Source of the DNA: Salminus brasiliensis
Taxonomy: Eukaryota; Chordata; Actinopteri; Characiformes; Bryconidae
Assembly: GCF_030463535.1 (NCBI RefSeq)
Contig: NC_132896.1
Coordinates: 24,551,709 to 24,615,708 of the forward strand
DNA length: 64,000 nucleotides
Direction: 5' to 3'
Positions within the stretch are counted from its first letter, which is position 1. Each line of letters starts with the position of its first letter. Positions 24,853 through 37,730 of the stretch are shown piece by piece. The notes under the pieces are model-generated. The model had not been told where the DNA came from and did no database searches. It worked only from the letters and a program-made list of their open reading frames with translations. The position numbers were made by a program, and so were the translations under genes.

Positions 24853-25280
24853 CTGACAATTTCTCAACCTCTCTTTAACTCTTAAAATGAAACAGACTGA
24901 GCTGAAACACTATACCTTCAGTGTAAATGGGTGGGGCTAAACTGCCGACTAAGCATGTGCAACTGTTGATGTAAGTTAATGCTTTCTGTGACATCACAAA
25001 AACAATAACTGTAAATACAATTGAGCTGTTTTTGCAGCCTAGTTTCTACATTTCCACAGCTTTAACAGTGTATAAAAATCTTAAAAAGTGAGGGATATTC
25101 AGTTTCCATGCTATGGGCCATGATGAAATAAAAGCTTTAGCGAAAGTTCTATCAGGAGACTGTAATGCTACATCATGTAATAACCCGACCAATCACCAGC
25201 TTCCATCTGTCTTTAAAAGCATGCAATTTACAGGCCCTCTCTGCCGACTTCTTGTCTTTTCCCTCTTTTCTCACCCCCAC

Positions 25281-25415
25281 CTCCAAGTTGGTAGTCGTCT
25301 GGTAGACCAGGTGGTAGACTTTGCCCATGCCATCCATGTACAGCAGGATCTGCGAGGGTCCAGATGTTACAAGACCTGGGCTGACGATGGGCTGGTCTTC
25401 ACTAAAGACTTCTGT
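25281..25415 (-). CDS. Exon-like segment A, unassigned (hypothetical)
   Basis: A 135-base open segment on the minus strand flanked by acceptor TTTCACAG (with a branch-point-like ACTAATC about 30 bases upstream) and donor GTGGGG, or GTGAGA six bases later. It reads 45 codons in phase 0 on both sides: TEVFSEDQPIVSPGLVTSGP, SQILLYMDGMGKVYHLVYQT, TTNLE. Codon choice looks coding, unlike the surrounding DNA. I cannot name a family. No upstream exons or start were found, so it may be part of an unrecognised gene, a relic of a lost gene, or chance. Confidence 0.3.
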
Positions 25416-25509
25416 CTGTGAAATTGTTAAATTTGATCAAGATTAGTTTTTCTTCGTGCACTGTTGCTTTTGTAGTCTTTCAGTTAGAACTGTTATTTGT
25501 TTCAACTTT

Positions 25510-25605
25510 GAAGAACCTTTTTAAGGCTTTAAGGGCCTCCGCACAATGGAAAAGTTCTCTCAGAACTGTGCGTTCAAGCCAAAAAACAATTAGGAACCTT
25601 TATTA
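25510..25605. mobile_element. GGTTCTT-type MITE fragment
   Basis: TTTGAAGAACCTTTTTAAGG and, inverted, AGGAACCTTTATT about 80 bases on; similar in style to the copies at 24643 and 31217. Degenerate. Confidence 0.35.
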
Positions 25606-25619
25606 CCAATATGAACTAT

Positions 25620-28600
25620 TGGTTAGCCTCACTTGGTGCACATGCAGTGTCTGAGACCCCATCCCCACAGCAACAAGTTTGGTGTGCCATCTCTTCTCGC
25701 TCTGACTCCTTATGCTCGCCTGAGCACCAGTGACCGCGTGGTTAATGACTGCGGTCGGGGAAACAAAAACAAGCCCAAATTGATAATGAATTTCAGACTC
25801 GCCATGGAGACCATCAAAAAGCCATCCAGAGAGGAAATACCCATTACGTGGTCACTGGCTCCAAACTTCCAGCTTAGCTAAACGTACACAGCCTTTAGTA
25901 GTTCTCACCATTTGAGCTGACAGCTCATAAAGCCTCTTTTGAGCCTTCCCAGTTTTGAACGTGTCAGGGTTGAATGGCCTGTTGTGAGCGCAATAATAAT
26001 AACATGTATGGGTTCTTCTCAAAACGGCCTTCTAGAGACTTGTGGAAATTGCTTCATGTCGTTGCGTGGCTACTGTTTTCGATGTTGGTAAACTAACTGT
26101 AAAGGCATGACACATTGCTATGCAGGCCATCATTGACCTAGCTTGTGCAAACACATGGAGGTGAACGTGCTAGGGGTTGGGTATGGTCTTCAAGTTTGTG
26201 CAGTTATTCTGCAGTCCAGCTTAAGTGAATATGGCAGGCAGGCTGCAGGGGGAAAAAATAGACTCCATCGGTTTGTAATGCATTTGCAATCCTGTGGCTT
26301 TTTTTGAGAAGGGCTCTGTTTTTACCTTGTCATAGAGGTGAAAATTAGATGGCCACACAAGTGACATTTTTCACGGTGATTTCAGTTGTTGTAAGCAAAA
26401 ACATTTCTCGTCGCAGCCTTTCCACCGCTGCGATTATTACATTTAGATCTTCCCTGATAAATTGGATGGTTCACATATCTGGATGTGGTTTTTGGGGAGG
26501 TGGGGGGAGTCACAGAGGGAGAAGGGGTTGAAAAATAAAATGGAATACTGAGAAGAAAAAAGTCTGGCATATCCGCAAATGCTTTTAAAACAACATGTGA
26601 AAAATCAGCAGTTCTTTAACAGTTAGCTTGTCATTTTTATTTGCCTCTTCAAATAGCTCCAGCGTACGGCTTTTAAGACGGTGCCAAATATGAATGGGTG
26701 ATGGCTGAAAGGCTTAGTTTCTGGCTCGGATTTGCGCACTTATTATCATTACCGCAAACTGTAATTCACATGTCACTCACAGCCGCGGCAGTGCAGGGGC
26801 CGATTTGGCATGCCGGCAGCAGGCTTCTCTGAATACTTCCAGGCCTTAATCTAGCCCGCCATCATATGCAGAGGGCAGAGCTGAGCAAAGAGAGAGGGAG
26901 AGAGAGGACAGGCCAGTTAACAGAAGGAATGTTTCTGCACACACACACAGAAAGTGAGTTACCCATTTTATCCTGAGGTTAAAACACCAGAGGGTAATGC
27001 CCATGGTCTGGGGCACCAGTTTCCCTGCTTTGTCTTGTGTGCTTGCCAAAAGGATGAATTTCAGGTTCTATCTACTCTACTTAAAGGAAATCTGAGCAGC
27101 TGTAAAAGAAGACTGTGAACATGGTATTGTTTTTTTGTACACACTTTTGTACCAGACTGTTACTGGGATAATAACGTCAAGAGTATTTCCTTAGTACTTT
27201 TAGTCAGGGAACATAACTTCATCACGATTTCATATTCCTTTGAACTTTTTTTAGTTTTGTCTTGATTTTTTTTTTTACATGACAGTGTCTCTGTAGACTC
27301 TGCTGAAACTCCTTGTCCGTAGACAGTGAATGGGGTGTACCTTAAGGCACCCTAAAACATCATTATGTATTAATTCTACCTTAAAAACAATTTCAAAATC
27401 ATGTTGATGGTACACTTGACCTCTGGGATGAAATTTGGTGGAGGTTCATATTAATGTAAAATAATACTCAACCATATCAATTCATGGTTCTTTGCACTTC
27501 TTCTTGTCAACAAAGGCACACATACAGCCTTTGAGTGGGGGAGCTCCAAGCGTAATTTGTATTTGCCGCAGTGATGGGAAACTCCACATCAGTAGATAGT
27601 GCCCAGCAGCAAAAACATATGCAAAAAAACAATGAATGCATAATTTCCTTTTTTTAATGAAATTATACCTTTAAGAGTAGATCTATTGTATTTCATACAA
27701 TATATATGAAATGCTAAGAGAATTTTAATATGTTTAAATTTCAATACTGATTAAAATAGATTTAATATATTTAAATTTTTTGTTAGAAATTCTCATTTAA
27801 TATTACTTAGTGTCTGCTATTTTTAGGAACATTTGCATGTATAGTACAGCTGTCAGTTCAGATATCTTTTAGGAAGTTCAGACTGTACTGTCTGTGGACT
27901 GAAAAAAAAAAAGCGAGTGTTGGTTGTTCATTCTTTGGCTTACTGCTGAGAAATGATGTATGGCCCCCCTCCCTCAACATGCTCAACATGTACAGCAGGC
28001 TCTGCTTCTGTGTGTTCTTTAACTGCAGTAAATTCAGGCTCAACAACGTCTATTCTGAAAACAAATACTTCAGGTATACTGAAAAAAGGTGATGTTTCTA
28101 GGAGTAAACATTGAATCTTTTTGTTTCTGAATGAATCATACTGATATGAATCACTCTTTTGCAGACTTGTAGACAGAAAACACAGACGTTGTGATGTGTA
28201 TAAAGAATGCTTCTCTTCCTTGACAAAAAATAGACAGATTTAATTCAGGTGTAACAGAATTGCTATAGCTCCTGTGTCTTCACAAACAATAATAAAATTG
28301 TTCACAAAACAAACCACACCACCCTCCTCACTGTTAACTTGGGCCTTTCTTCTTTCCTCTGTGGTTTGCCAAGTAGTTCTCTGCTAAAGAATGTTTTGAG
28401 CCAGACTTAAATTGACGTCAAGTTCTGGTGAATCACATGAAATTAGGAGGAGTCACTTTTAGTTAGAGAGTTTTGGGTATGATTAGGCTAAAGTGGTTTG
28501 GTGAGCTCCTATCACACGAGATGGATCCACTGTTTGCCAACAGCAAAGGAGGAAAAAATCCTGTCACCATTTGGAGTCCTGCTACTCCTGTGGTGATCAC

Positions 28601-31150
28601 CCTTTGTGAAAAAAAGCCAAAGTGCCAAGGTCCCGTTTAGCCATAAGAGGGGATTATTCTTCATATATCAGAAGTATTTTCTTCTCCCTGCCTTTTTCAT
28701 ACCGGAGGCATTTTTCAAAGTACAGAGACACTATAATTTAGGTTCTCCCAAAGCGGGAACTCAAAGACAACATGCTATTTCAATCAAAGACAGTACCAGT
28801 CCCATCACACTGGCTGCCAGTATGCGGTTTCTCTTTATGATACTTTAATTCTTCGTGGTTCCTGTCCTTTATCAGGACCATGCAAAATGATTTATTAGAT
28901 GGGTCCAGCCTATATTTTTAGAAAATGATCCCTCTGTCACTGTTAATAAAGCTATCCATTCCCCAGCATGGTGGAAGCCACCTTGGGAAACGGATCAGAT
29001 CGTTTCACGAAGACCTTTTTAAAGGATTAATGTCGGGACTGAACAATGGGACGAAAGCTGTAGGCCGGGCTAAAGATAGACGCTTTGGGTTTTGGATGGG
29101 GTGTTGAGGGGGGATGCCGGCCAAGCCTGGGGCCTCCACAAACTGTGGAAACAATCACCCTGCCTACAGCGTCCTGCCAAACGTCGAAGGTCCATCAATT
29201 AGGGCTTTCAGTGAGGCGGCAGCCATCGTTTAGCCTGCGTTTGACAAGCCCTCTTATTGTTTTTCAAGTCCAAGATCTCCTTTGGAGCTTTGTTTATTTA
29301 TTCTTCAAATTAATATCCATCCTCCCCAGGCACAGTGTAGTGGCAGCGAAGCGTTTTATAGAGGTTAGATTTGGCAGGTCACAGCCTTTCATTACAAAAT
29401 ATCAGTGCTGTTGGAGAGCCCGGTGTGTTTACAGCGCCCAGTTCCTGTGATGATAGATGGGGGGAATATGGGCACACGGGCCTGCCGTGTTCTGATGAAT
29501 CACTCCCCACTGATGGAAGCCACAAATCTAGAGAAAATGATTAAGGTCTCCATAAATACAGTTCAGTGGTGCACTGGCTTCTTGCATAATTATTTATGTA
29601 AAGCCATTGCACCAAATATTATAATTGCTTGGTGTGACACTGTAATTACAAAATCAATAGGATCAGTTCTAATACCTTTTTTTCAGAACTGGGTAAAATG
29701 TGCAGTTAGAATATTGGGAATAATTTACAACTTCTGAAAAATATGTTAGTTTAGTTTTTTCCCCAGAATTTTACTACTTATGCTTATACACCAGTGGTAA
29801 GGCTTGATTAAGGCCACTTTAGATTGCAAACTAGACACTTCTTAATAGTTTACTCACTATGTATTAAGTCTTATTCATAACAATCTGTATTAGTACATAT
29901 TTGGAATTTTAACTTTTTAGGACCTTGCAAATTGCTAATTAAACATGAATCTAAATATCATATAAACATCTAATAACAACATATACTTTTGAACACTTTT
30001 TATAGGTTTTATCTACAGTTAAATGGTGATCTATTTTTATTTAGAGTTAATAAGACAATCTTCTTATGAACTTATTCTTAGGAATAATAGCCACATAATA
30101 GACATAGACATAGTCATGTATAGTCTAATACATGTCATTATGATTAAAGTGAATAAACTAGAATTAGTCCATCTCATCTCATTAGAACATCTCAAGTGTT
30201 TTCACACTAATAACATTTTTTCTAAGCCATTAAAAGTAATGCATCAACAAATACAGAATCTATAAAACATGGCATTAATCAGATGTCCTTCACATTGAGA
30301 GTGTGAAGCAATGAGTGTGTTAGTCCCCTTTGTGGAGATGTATTTCAGCAGTGATTCATGTGGCTTCAAATGTTTAATCTTTCTGTGGTTTACAAAATTC
30401 AGTCCAGAGAAAGAGACATAACACACAAATCGGCATGACTGTTTGTAGACTTTTAATTCCTTTCACCCTGACCACAGTCACTCGTACTGGAAAGCACTGA
30501 TCCCAACCAAATGTGCTAACAGCAATAATTAGCCTGACATCCACAGCAGATAGTGTGTTTACAGTGGGTATACAAGGCTGGCTTTGGCAGTGGCCTTACA
30601 CAACTGATAAGCCACTGTGGATTGGAAGAGTGTGTTTTTAATTTTACTGAGCCTCTTCCCTTGGAGACAGACATGAGCTTTCATAACAGACATAAGCACA
30701 CAAGCCTTGATATCTTTTCCACTCTGCTTTCCAGGAGTGTCACTGACAAGAACCACCTGAGATTTCTTTTTGTTCTCTATTCCTTTCCTACTTTAAAACT
30801 ACCTGCTCCTTGACCTAACCTTGGCCCCTGCAGATATCTGTACATGTGTTGCTGGTGGTGATACTGGAATAAAACTCTGAGAAAACCACTGATTCACTGC
30901 TTAGCTTTGAGCCCCTTTCACTCCTGCAGTAACGGAATACATGTAAGTGTACAAGTGTACAAGTGTACAAGTGCACAGTGTTACTTAACCATGATACAAC
31001 AAACAGTGAGTGTAATCCCTAACAGTTACTGTAAAAAAAGTAAGTAATTACACAGTTATAGTCACATTTTTAGCACTCAACACTGAAAAAATGCATTCAC
31101 TGGATGAAAATATTTTTAAATATATTCAAATATTAACGTCCATCCCAAAA
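25620..31150. other. Intergenic, central tbx22-itm2a interval
   Basis: No recognised gene. Repeat-poor, moderately GC-rich stretches at 25640-25880, 26640-26880 and 29080-29420 stand out from the AT-rich background and could be conserved regulatory elements. A tandem AGTGTACA-type minisatellite of about four units lies at 30945-30975. Open frames of 60-121 codons here show no recognisable protein features. Confidence 0.4.
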
Positions 31151-31154
31151 CTAA

Positions 31155-31270
31155 AACTGTTTAAATGGTTCCAGAAATTGTTCTTTTATTAAACCAGAAA
31201 GTATACTTCTATTAAACCAAAAGTGGTTCTTCTATGACACTACTCAAAGAACCCCTTGTAGCACCTTTAT
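31155..31270 (-). mobile_element. GGTTCTT-type MITE, copy 2 (inverse of copy 1)
   Basis: The complement of 31217-31256 matches 24647-24685 over about 38 bases (GGGTTCTTTG...GAAGAACCACTTTTG) with few differences, so both derive from one element inserted in opposite orientations. Confidence 0.6.
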
Positions 31271-32195
31271 TTTTAAGATTGCAGTAATGTCCCAGGTTTA
31301 AAATGTGAAAATGGCTTTTGCGTGCTGTGAATGAAAACATGGACACACAGTGTTATTGATGTGAAGCACCAAAAAGGAGTACTAACAATACTCCTTTGTG
31401 GAGATTGTGTAGCCTGCTAAACGTAAGTGAGTAAGTGAGTTACGTCCATGTCCATGAGGTTATCCATAGTTTGAGTCCACTGCAGAAGTTAAGTCTGAGC
31501 TTATATCCACATACAATATATATAAGCATTCACACTCTTGTATTTCCTCCTTTTCATCACTTGTCTGAATGGAATCATGGTCAATATAAATTGGCTTTCT
31601 TTTTTACAAGAATTTACAAAAGAACTTCAATGTCAAAGTAAAAACAACTCTACAAAGTAACGACAGTTAAATACATAATAATATATAATGTAAAAACTAT
31701 TTCAATAGATTTCCAGGCAATTGGTGCTAGTAGTCTCACAATTAGTGTAATAGAGATCACCTGAGTGCAGTGAATGTGGCTCAAGTGATTGTAGTATAAA
31801 GAGACCTGTCTGGAAGGTCCAGTTACTGGCTAATCAGTATTCCTGGCTACAAATGCACCATGAAGACACACCCACAGAAAACAGAGAAAAGTGATTTATA
31901 GGTCATGGGACACAGACAAACATTTTCACTCATCAACAGAGCAGGCCTAGAGCAAGCCACCCTGACAAATGCTTTGTAGAAATCTTGGCTTTGTAGAAAA
32001 CGTTTTACTTGTCACATTTAAGATTTTTTTCTTTTTGTAAACTCTTGTTAAAAAAACAAAAAGGGTCCAAGAGGGTGAGTATTTTATAATGAAATTCAAG
32101 AGCTTAAATTCAATGGGAATGCACTGTTTATAAAGGGTTTCTGCAAAATGCAGTGAGGAAACAGTTATTGTTACTGAATCACACACTACCCTTTG

Positions 32196-32535
32196 GAACA
32201 ATTGGCACCCTTGGTAATTTTACTTTTTAAACATTTTTCCTCAAAAACACATTGTAATTATTGGCACATTTGATGTAGTACTTTGTGTTCTGCCAAGATA
32301 ACAGTCATTACAAAGCTGGTTTAAGAACATTTATGAAGTGTTCCAAGACCATTTCTTCATACAAAATCTCCTTCTTCATTTTCTTTGTTTTTCACTTGTA
32401 TGACCACCTTTTCAGCTTAATCGAAAGATGTTCAATGAGGTTTAGGTCAGAGGACTGGGAAATGAACTGTAAAACCTTGATTCTGTGTTTGGCAAATTGC
32501 TTTTGCACAGGTGCTTTGGCCTATTGTTCTGAGTG
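32196..32535 (-). mobile_element. Degenerate Tc1/mariner-like fragment
   Basis: Begins with ACAATTGGCACCCTTGGTAA, a terminus type shared by many vertebrate Tc1 elements, and continues into TGAGGTTTAGGTCAGAGGAC, CTGTAAAACCTTGATTCTGT and GCTTTGGCCTATTGTT. I recognise these as the antisense of the Tc1-like transposase region in fish genomes. Truncated and full of stops; no functional transposase. Confidence 0.7.
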
Positions 32536-32679
32536 ATTGTGTGTTGAGTTATACTGTTAGAACTATGATGTAAGAACTATAGCTGATCAATTCCAATATA
32601 CACTGCCAGGTAAAGAGAATAAGTAGTTGGTCTGTGGGCAGCACTGAAGAAGGTATGGAAAGTAAAATAATAATAATAT

Positions 32680-32709
32680 ATACATACATACATACATACA
32701 TACATACAC
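32680..32709. repeat. (TACA)n microsatellite
   Basis: Seven TACA units preceded by an ATA-rich stretch. Confidence 0.93.
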
Positions 32710-34235
32710 ACTTAAATCATCATTTGATTAATGTATTTCTGTAGTTGTCCATAAGAGATCATAATTCTATAGTTGTGACACCCTTTTAAAGATATGCTTT
32801 GGGTCAGTGGGGTAATTTAAGGGGGCTCATAGTGCAGGGGAACCCAGGGCCCCATAAACTTTTTACTGCGTCCCTCCAGGCCTGTACTGCCTAATAATAC
32901 ATAATACCTCTCACATTATGATAAAGCAAATTTTGCATTATCCTGGTTGAATTATGCTTCCACTGCTAGTGACCAGCATAGTAGTGTTCAAAACACATAC
33001 ATAGTTTTTTTGCCGATGATCAGCTATGCTGGACCATGCTGTTTTTTTAGCACGGCAATAAGATCCCACATGCACCACTGCTTTGGGTTGCTTTTAAAAG
33101 TATAATGTTACAAAATAAATATTTATTTACAATTTACAATTACGGAGTGGTGTCCTTTATGAGAGTGCAGTTGATTAGTTGTGAATGGGAGTGGTTAAGT
33201 GATAATGAGTGGCAGTGCAGGTGAAGGAGAATCAGGGAAATGAGCCCTGCATTCTGAGAGCCTCATTTGATAATGAGTATGAAAGAACTTCAGGACACGT
33301 GAACTGTGCTGGCGGTCTAGTCCATTTTGGTGACATCATCCCCCTTCTTCCCTCTGGTTCCAATCAGTCCACATCTTTTTCCAGTCAATGATACCTAATA
33401 GATTAATTATCTGATAAAAAGCATCTCTGCCCGCATGGACAAGGGCTCTAATCAGCCGACTTATAAATCGGAGCCCAACAGCAACATCCTGAGGAGGAAT
33501 CAACGAGGGCTTAGTGTTTCTAAAGCACAGGGAAGTAGACACACTCAACATAGATACACGCACACACATAGATACCCCCCCCCCTCACACTGAACCCCTC
33601 TTCTCCTGGTGCACAGTACCCTAGTATTTTCTCCTTTCTGAACTTTGGCATTACAGGGGCAGCGTTGATGATGCCATCAATTTCGTCAGCCTTTGTCGCT
33701 CTGCTTTGGTTGCATGTATCACTTTCCAGTCTCTTCAAAGTCGGGCAATGGCCTGTGCTGTAGTCTCTCGAGACTTTAAGACAAATCACCCTCCAACATC
33801 AAATGCGGAGGATTTGAAAGGGTTCTCATCTGCTCTTCAGGTATCAGAGATCTGAAATGAGACAAAGAAAAATGCATGCTGCTGACATATATCCTGCTGA
33901 TCAGGTTTCCTCAGACGTTGGATTAAAAAAAACACATGCAAAATAAAAACAGCTATGCTCCTCTCCGTGGAGACATGGCACGTTTCTAAGGGCTGGAAAG
34001 AGTTACAGGGGTCAAGACCTCTGGTTGAGTATCACTGTTTTGAGCTGCATAGCCAGCAGGTGGGACACACACCCACACATACACACACAACATGCTGCAG
34101 AGTGAGAACATCTTTGATTGATCTACAAGGAGGAAACAAATTATTTAAGCTCCTGACATGCTTTCATCATGCATCAGTGTGTGTGCATGCTTAATGGAAA
34201 TACGGACAGGGTTTGGCAGCCCCTGCTGAAAGAAA
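32710..34235. other. Intergenic; two candidate conserved blocks
   Basis: No gene recognised. 33370-33500 (with GATTAATTATC and TAATCAGC words) and 33640-33790 are repeat-free and balanced in composition, unlike the AT-rich flanks. The complement of 33640-33790 has an open frame with ATKADEIDGIINAAPVMPKF, not recognised as a known protein. Confidence 0.35.
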
Positions 34236-34239
34236 GGAC

Positions 34240-34480
34240 ACCTTAGATGTGTACAATACTATAAGGCTTTGTTGTCACAAAGCAGTTTTACACAATCAGT
34301 AATTAGTAAAAAGACAAGAAATCAACAACATAAGAAGACATGAAAACCTAAGACCCCCAGTGAGCAAACCAAAGGCGAGGTACAAAGGCGTGGCAAGGTA
34401 AAAAAAAGAGCTGGAGGAAGAAACCTTGGGAGGAACCAGGACTCACAAGGGGCACCCACCCTCTTTTTACCAGTAGAGAC
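34240..34480 (+). mobile_element. Dispersed fish repeat (GGAAGAAACCTTGGGAGGAA type)
   Basis: Contains CAAAGGCGTGGCAAGG, GGAGGAAGAAACCTTGGGAG and AACCAGGACTCACAAGGGGC. I recognise this as the conserved part of an interspersed repeat very common in catfish and characin genomes. Its class is unresolved. Related debris may continue to about 34700. Confidence 0.6.
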
Positions 34481-35424
34481 AACAAAGTATTTGTATCAGT
34501 CTGTAAGTCTTTACCTAAATGATGCTCATGGACTTATAATAAACATTGGTGGCTTCTACCAAAAGCTATGTTAATGCCAGGGTCTTCTGAGGTCTTCAGG
34601 CATCCCAAAACAGTCCAGCCCAGACAGTCCAGGCAGTCCATTTTTGAACCAGCCCAATTTGCATAGGGACAGAGCAAGCTTTTGGACCATCTGTGGGTCC
34701 CAGAGGACCGGTCTGAGAACCATCACCCTAAGGAAGTGATGTCTGTCATGACACATGACATGCTACCAAATTCAGTATTGCTGATCATTTGCCCCCTTGT
34801 GGCCAGGGATGGTTTCACGCAGCAGGTCCCTCAAATTGCTGTCCACAACACTCGTCCCGTGAACCTGAACGCGATGAAGTCAGGCTTAGAAAGGCTGAGG
34901 GTCTGGAAGTGATTTCACTCAATTGCAATGCCGATGGACTGACTCCAGCAGTGTAAAGTCAACATGGTTGCATGCTGGCCGCAGTCTTCATGCAGTGGTC
35001 TGGAGCAGTTTGAGGATGAAGTAATTTCCCTTGAGTTTAGCACTTCGAAAAACATATAGGCCATCCCTCTTGGACTCTGCAAACTTTCCTGTTCCTTTTT
35101 TCCTTTTTCTTCACTTTCCATTTCTACCTCCTTGCTCACTTTGTCCTAGGTTATCTCTCAGTTTACCTTGAAACATCCTTTACAGATTATGCCTGCTTGC
35201 CTATGTGATGTACACTAACTGAAGAATCAATTGCACAACACCATACTAGGGATGAGTCAGAATATTTGAATTTTCAAACAGTCAAAAAACATCTGTACTG
35301 CCCTCAGTTAAGGAATAGTAATGTTTAAGCTTCTTCCTAATGTTACACATTCTTATGTTGAATAACCATGAATCCATCTGTCTTCTTATATTCCTACCCT
35401 ATATCATTGTGCGCAGGCCTGGAA

Positions 35425-35565
35425 TACCCCCTGGACAGGCTGCCAGTCCATCGCATGGTACCACACACACTTATGGGGGAAATTTAGCATAGCTTATTTA
35501 CCTACCATGTGTTTTTTGGGGGGAGGAGAGAGGTAACTGGAGTACCCAGAGGAAACCAATGCATT
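35425..35565 (-). mobile_element. SINE fragment, DANA/HE1-like, antisense
   Basis: GCCAGTCCATCGCATGGTAC, GGGGAAATTTAGCATAGCTT and ACTGGAGTACCCAGAGGAAA correspond, in complement, to the body of DANA-like fish SINEs ('ggtttcctcc...gctccggtttcc...aggtgaattgg'). The tRNA-like head is missing. Confidence 0.6.
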
Positions 35566-35574
35566 CAAATCTTC

Positions 35575-35985
35575 ATCAAATTTTAGTGATTCTCTCTATT
35601 CTTTTCCATTCAGGACTTTTCAAGAAAACGAGCAGAGAAATGTCTACTACAGAATTATGTCCAATAAGACTGTCAGACACAAGAACAGTTTTTACCCTCA
35701 GGCCATCACCTTCATTAACACCTAATCACTATCATCAGCTACCGGCCATAGATACTATTGATAAACTCATCACTCTTATCCTACAGTTACTGCATTACTG
35801 CACCATTACTCATTTCACACACGTAAAAGTCGTAAAGTCTGTGTATACTGTGTATACTATTGTTCTCTGTATATTGTGTATTGTCTGTAAATTATATGTA
35901 GAGTAGCTGTATATTGTTAACACTAACAGCCGGAATAAATTCCTTATGTGTGTAAACATACTTGGCCAATAAATCTAATTCTGAT
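35575..35985 (+). mobile_element. L2/Rex-type LINE, 3' end only
   Basis: At 35681-35725 an open frame reads KNSFYPQAITFINT then stop, matching the very C-terminal segment (NSFFPxAIxxxN) of L2/CR1-group LINE ORF2. About 250 bases of AT-rich 3' UTR follow, ending ACTTGGCCAATAAATCTAAT, a typical LINE tail. The 5' part, including all catalytic residues, is absent. Confidence 0.72.
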
Positions 35986-36749
35986 ACACATGGAGAATAC
36001 ACCAAATACTGATTTACATGGAGATTTAAAAACTGCATACTTCAATAGAGGTTAGTATGGAGCATGCATCACCTGTTTAGTACAAAGAAAGAAGCACAGA
36101 GGATTACTGTTCCTAACTCTTCTCTAACTTGCTGTTTCAAAGCTAAAAAAAAATAGGGTTGATCCAGGCTGATCCAATTATATTCAAACAGATCTGGGAT
36201 TGACTAGACTAAGATTTGTTTTGTTCTTTTAATTAGATTTGTATTGTAAGTAATGTTTCTACACAAATGTCCTGTGTGAGTGTTTCTATACTGCAGCTAT
36301 GCGACTTCCTGTGCCAACCCCCTGAGTAACTCTGCATCGTGGCTTGGGGGTTTCCACAGGACTTTTCTTCTGCAAATAAAAACTCTAAGTGCTAAGTGAC
36401 TATACACCTTGCTTTAAGTGGTAATTCCCTCCTGCCTGTCTACATATAGTCTATTTACTCAATTTATGCTATTCTAATATAGGCACCATAAACACATAAA
36501 ACCAGCAGCATTGAAGCATTTTTAAGAGTTACAAAGCTGTTTAAATGGCTATGGATATGTTTTCTATGGAAAGTGAACATATTGTAATATCTATGTATGT
36601 ATGTAATATCTATCTTCCTTCTAAAATAAACATGTACAATAAGAGGCTTCTAACCTTACTGTAAGGAACATGCCACCAAAACCAGGTAAAAAATGTACAT
36701 GAAATTCACAAGAAACCATTGGCAATGCTTCACGTTCTGCTTGTGTTAA

Positions 36750-37665
36750 ACAAGCTACATATTTGGGTGTCTTATCCTCTGACAATGATGAGAGGGCCTC
36801 TCTGGAAGACTTTATGCACCTGGAGAACTGGTGCCAGAATAATAATCCTCTCCTTAACGTCAGCAAGAAAAAGAAGCTGATAGTGGACTGCAGTAAGAAG
36901 GAGGAGAGGGGCTACCATACTGTCTGGATCAATGGAGCTGCAGTGGAAAAGTAGACTGTTTTAAGTACCTTCCTTACGTTCACATCATAGTCTTGCCAGG
37001 TCAACTTCTTGGCTAAGACAGCCTAAAGTGTCTCTACCACCTTTTCAAACTGCACTCCATGGTGCTGCTGAACTTCTATTCCTCCACCATCAAGTGTCCT
37101 CACAGGGAACATTACAGCCTGGTTCAGGAACAGAACCAGACAGGACAGACGAGCCCTTCACAGGATAATAGACTCTTCTTGTTGCGGTCAAGGAAGTGCT
37201 TTCGTTCCCTGAAGGCAAAGACAGAATTGTGAGGATGAGGAGGAGCTTCTTGTCACAAGGAATTCAGACTTCTAACCAGGAAAGCAATTATTACTACCTA
37301 ACCCCACACACTTCACACACACTGGTCTCTTCACTGAGCATTATTCACTTATACTATTATAACCTCCTGCTCAGTTGCACAACATTATGCTGTATGTTCA
37401 CTTTGCACATTTTGCACACTTTTCTACACAGTGCACATTTCATTCCTACATGGTGTAGAACTAGTGTATTTTTAGTTGTATTGATATCTCTGTACATACT
37501 TTTCCTCTTTTATTTTTTATTATCATACTGGCTGTATCTTCTAACTTCTTTAGATTTTATATACTCTCCTGTGAGCAGACATTTATCAAAACATTGCACT
37601 GCTAGTTGTACCATGTAGGACGTTTTACCATGTGTGTGACAAATAAGCATTGAATTTTGAATTTA
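36750..37665 (+). mobile_element. L2/Rex-type LINE, 5'-truncated, degraded RT
   Basis: 36763-36954 encodes LENWCQNNNPLLNVSKKKKL-IVDCSKK...WINGAAVEK, matching the post-catalytic reverse transcriptase region of L2/Rex-type LINEs (WCxxNNLLLNVSKTKEL...INGTAVE). After frameshifts, 37020-37260 matches the LRRF...FY...LTGxITAWFxN region. The 3' UTR runs to a tail ACAAATAAGCATTGAATTTTG near 37660. The FADD catalytic site is missing, so it is inactive. Confidence 0.75.
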
Positions 37666-37669
37666 TTTC

Positions 37670-37730
37670 GCACAGAGTAAATACTACACAAGTAAATACA
37701 CAGAGTAAATACTGCACAAGTGAAGTAGTG
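37670..37730. repeat. Short tandem duplication
   Basis: CACAGAGTAAATACTACACA and CACAGAGTAAATACTGCACA repeat at 37671 and 37700 with an intervening AAGTAAATA. Confidence 0.7.
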
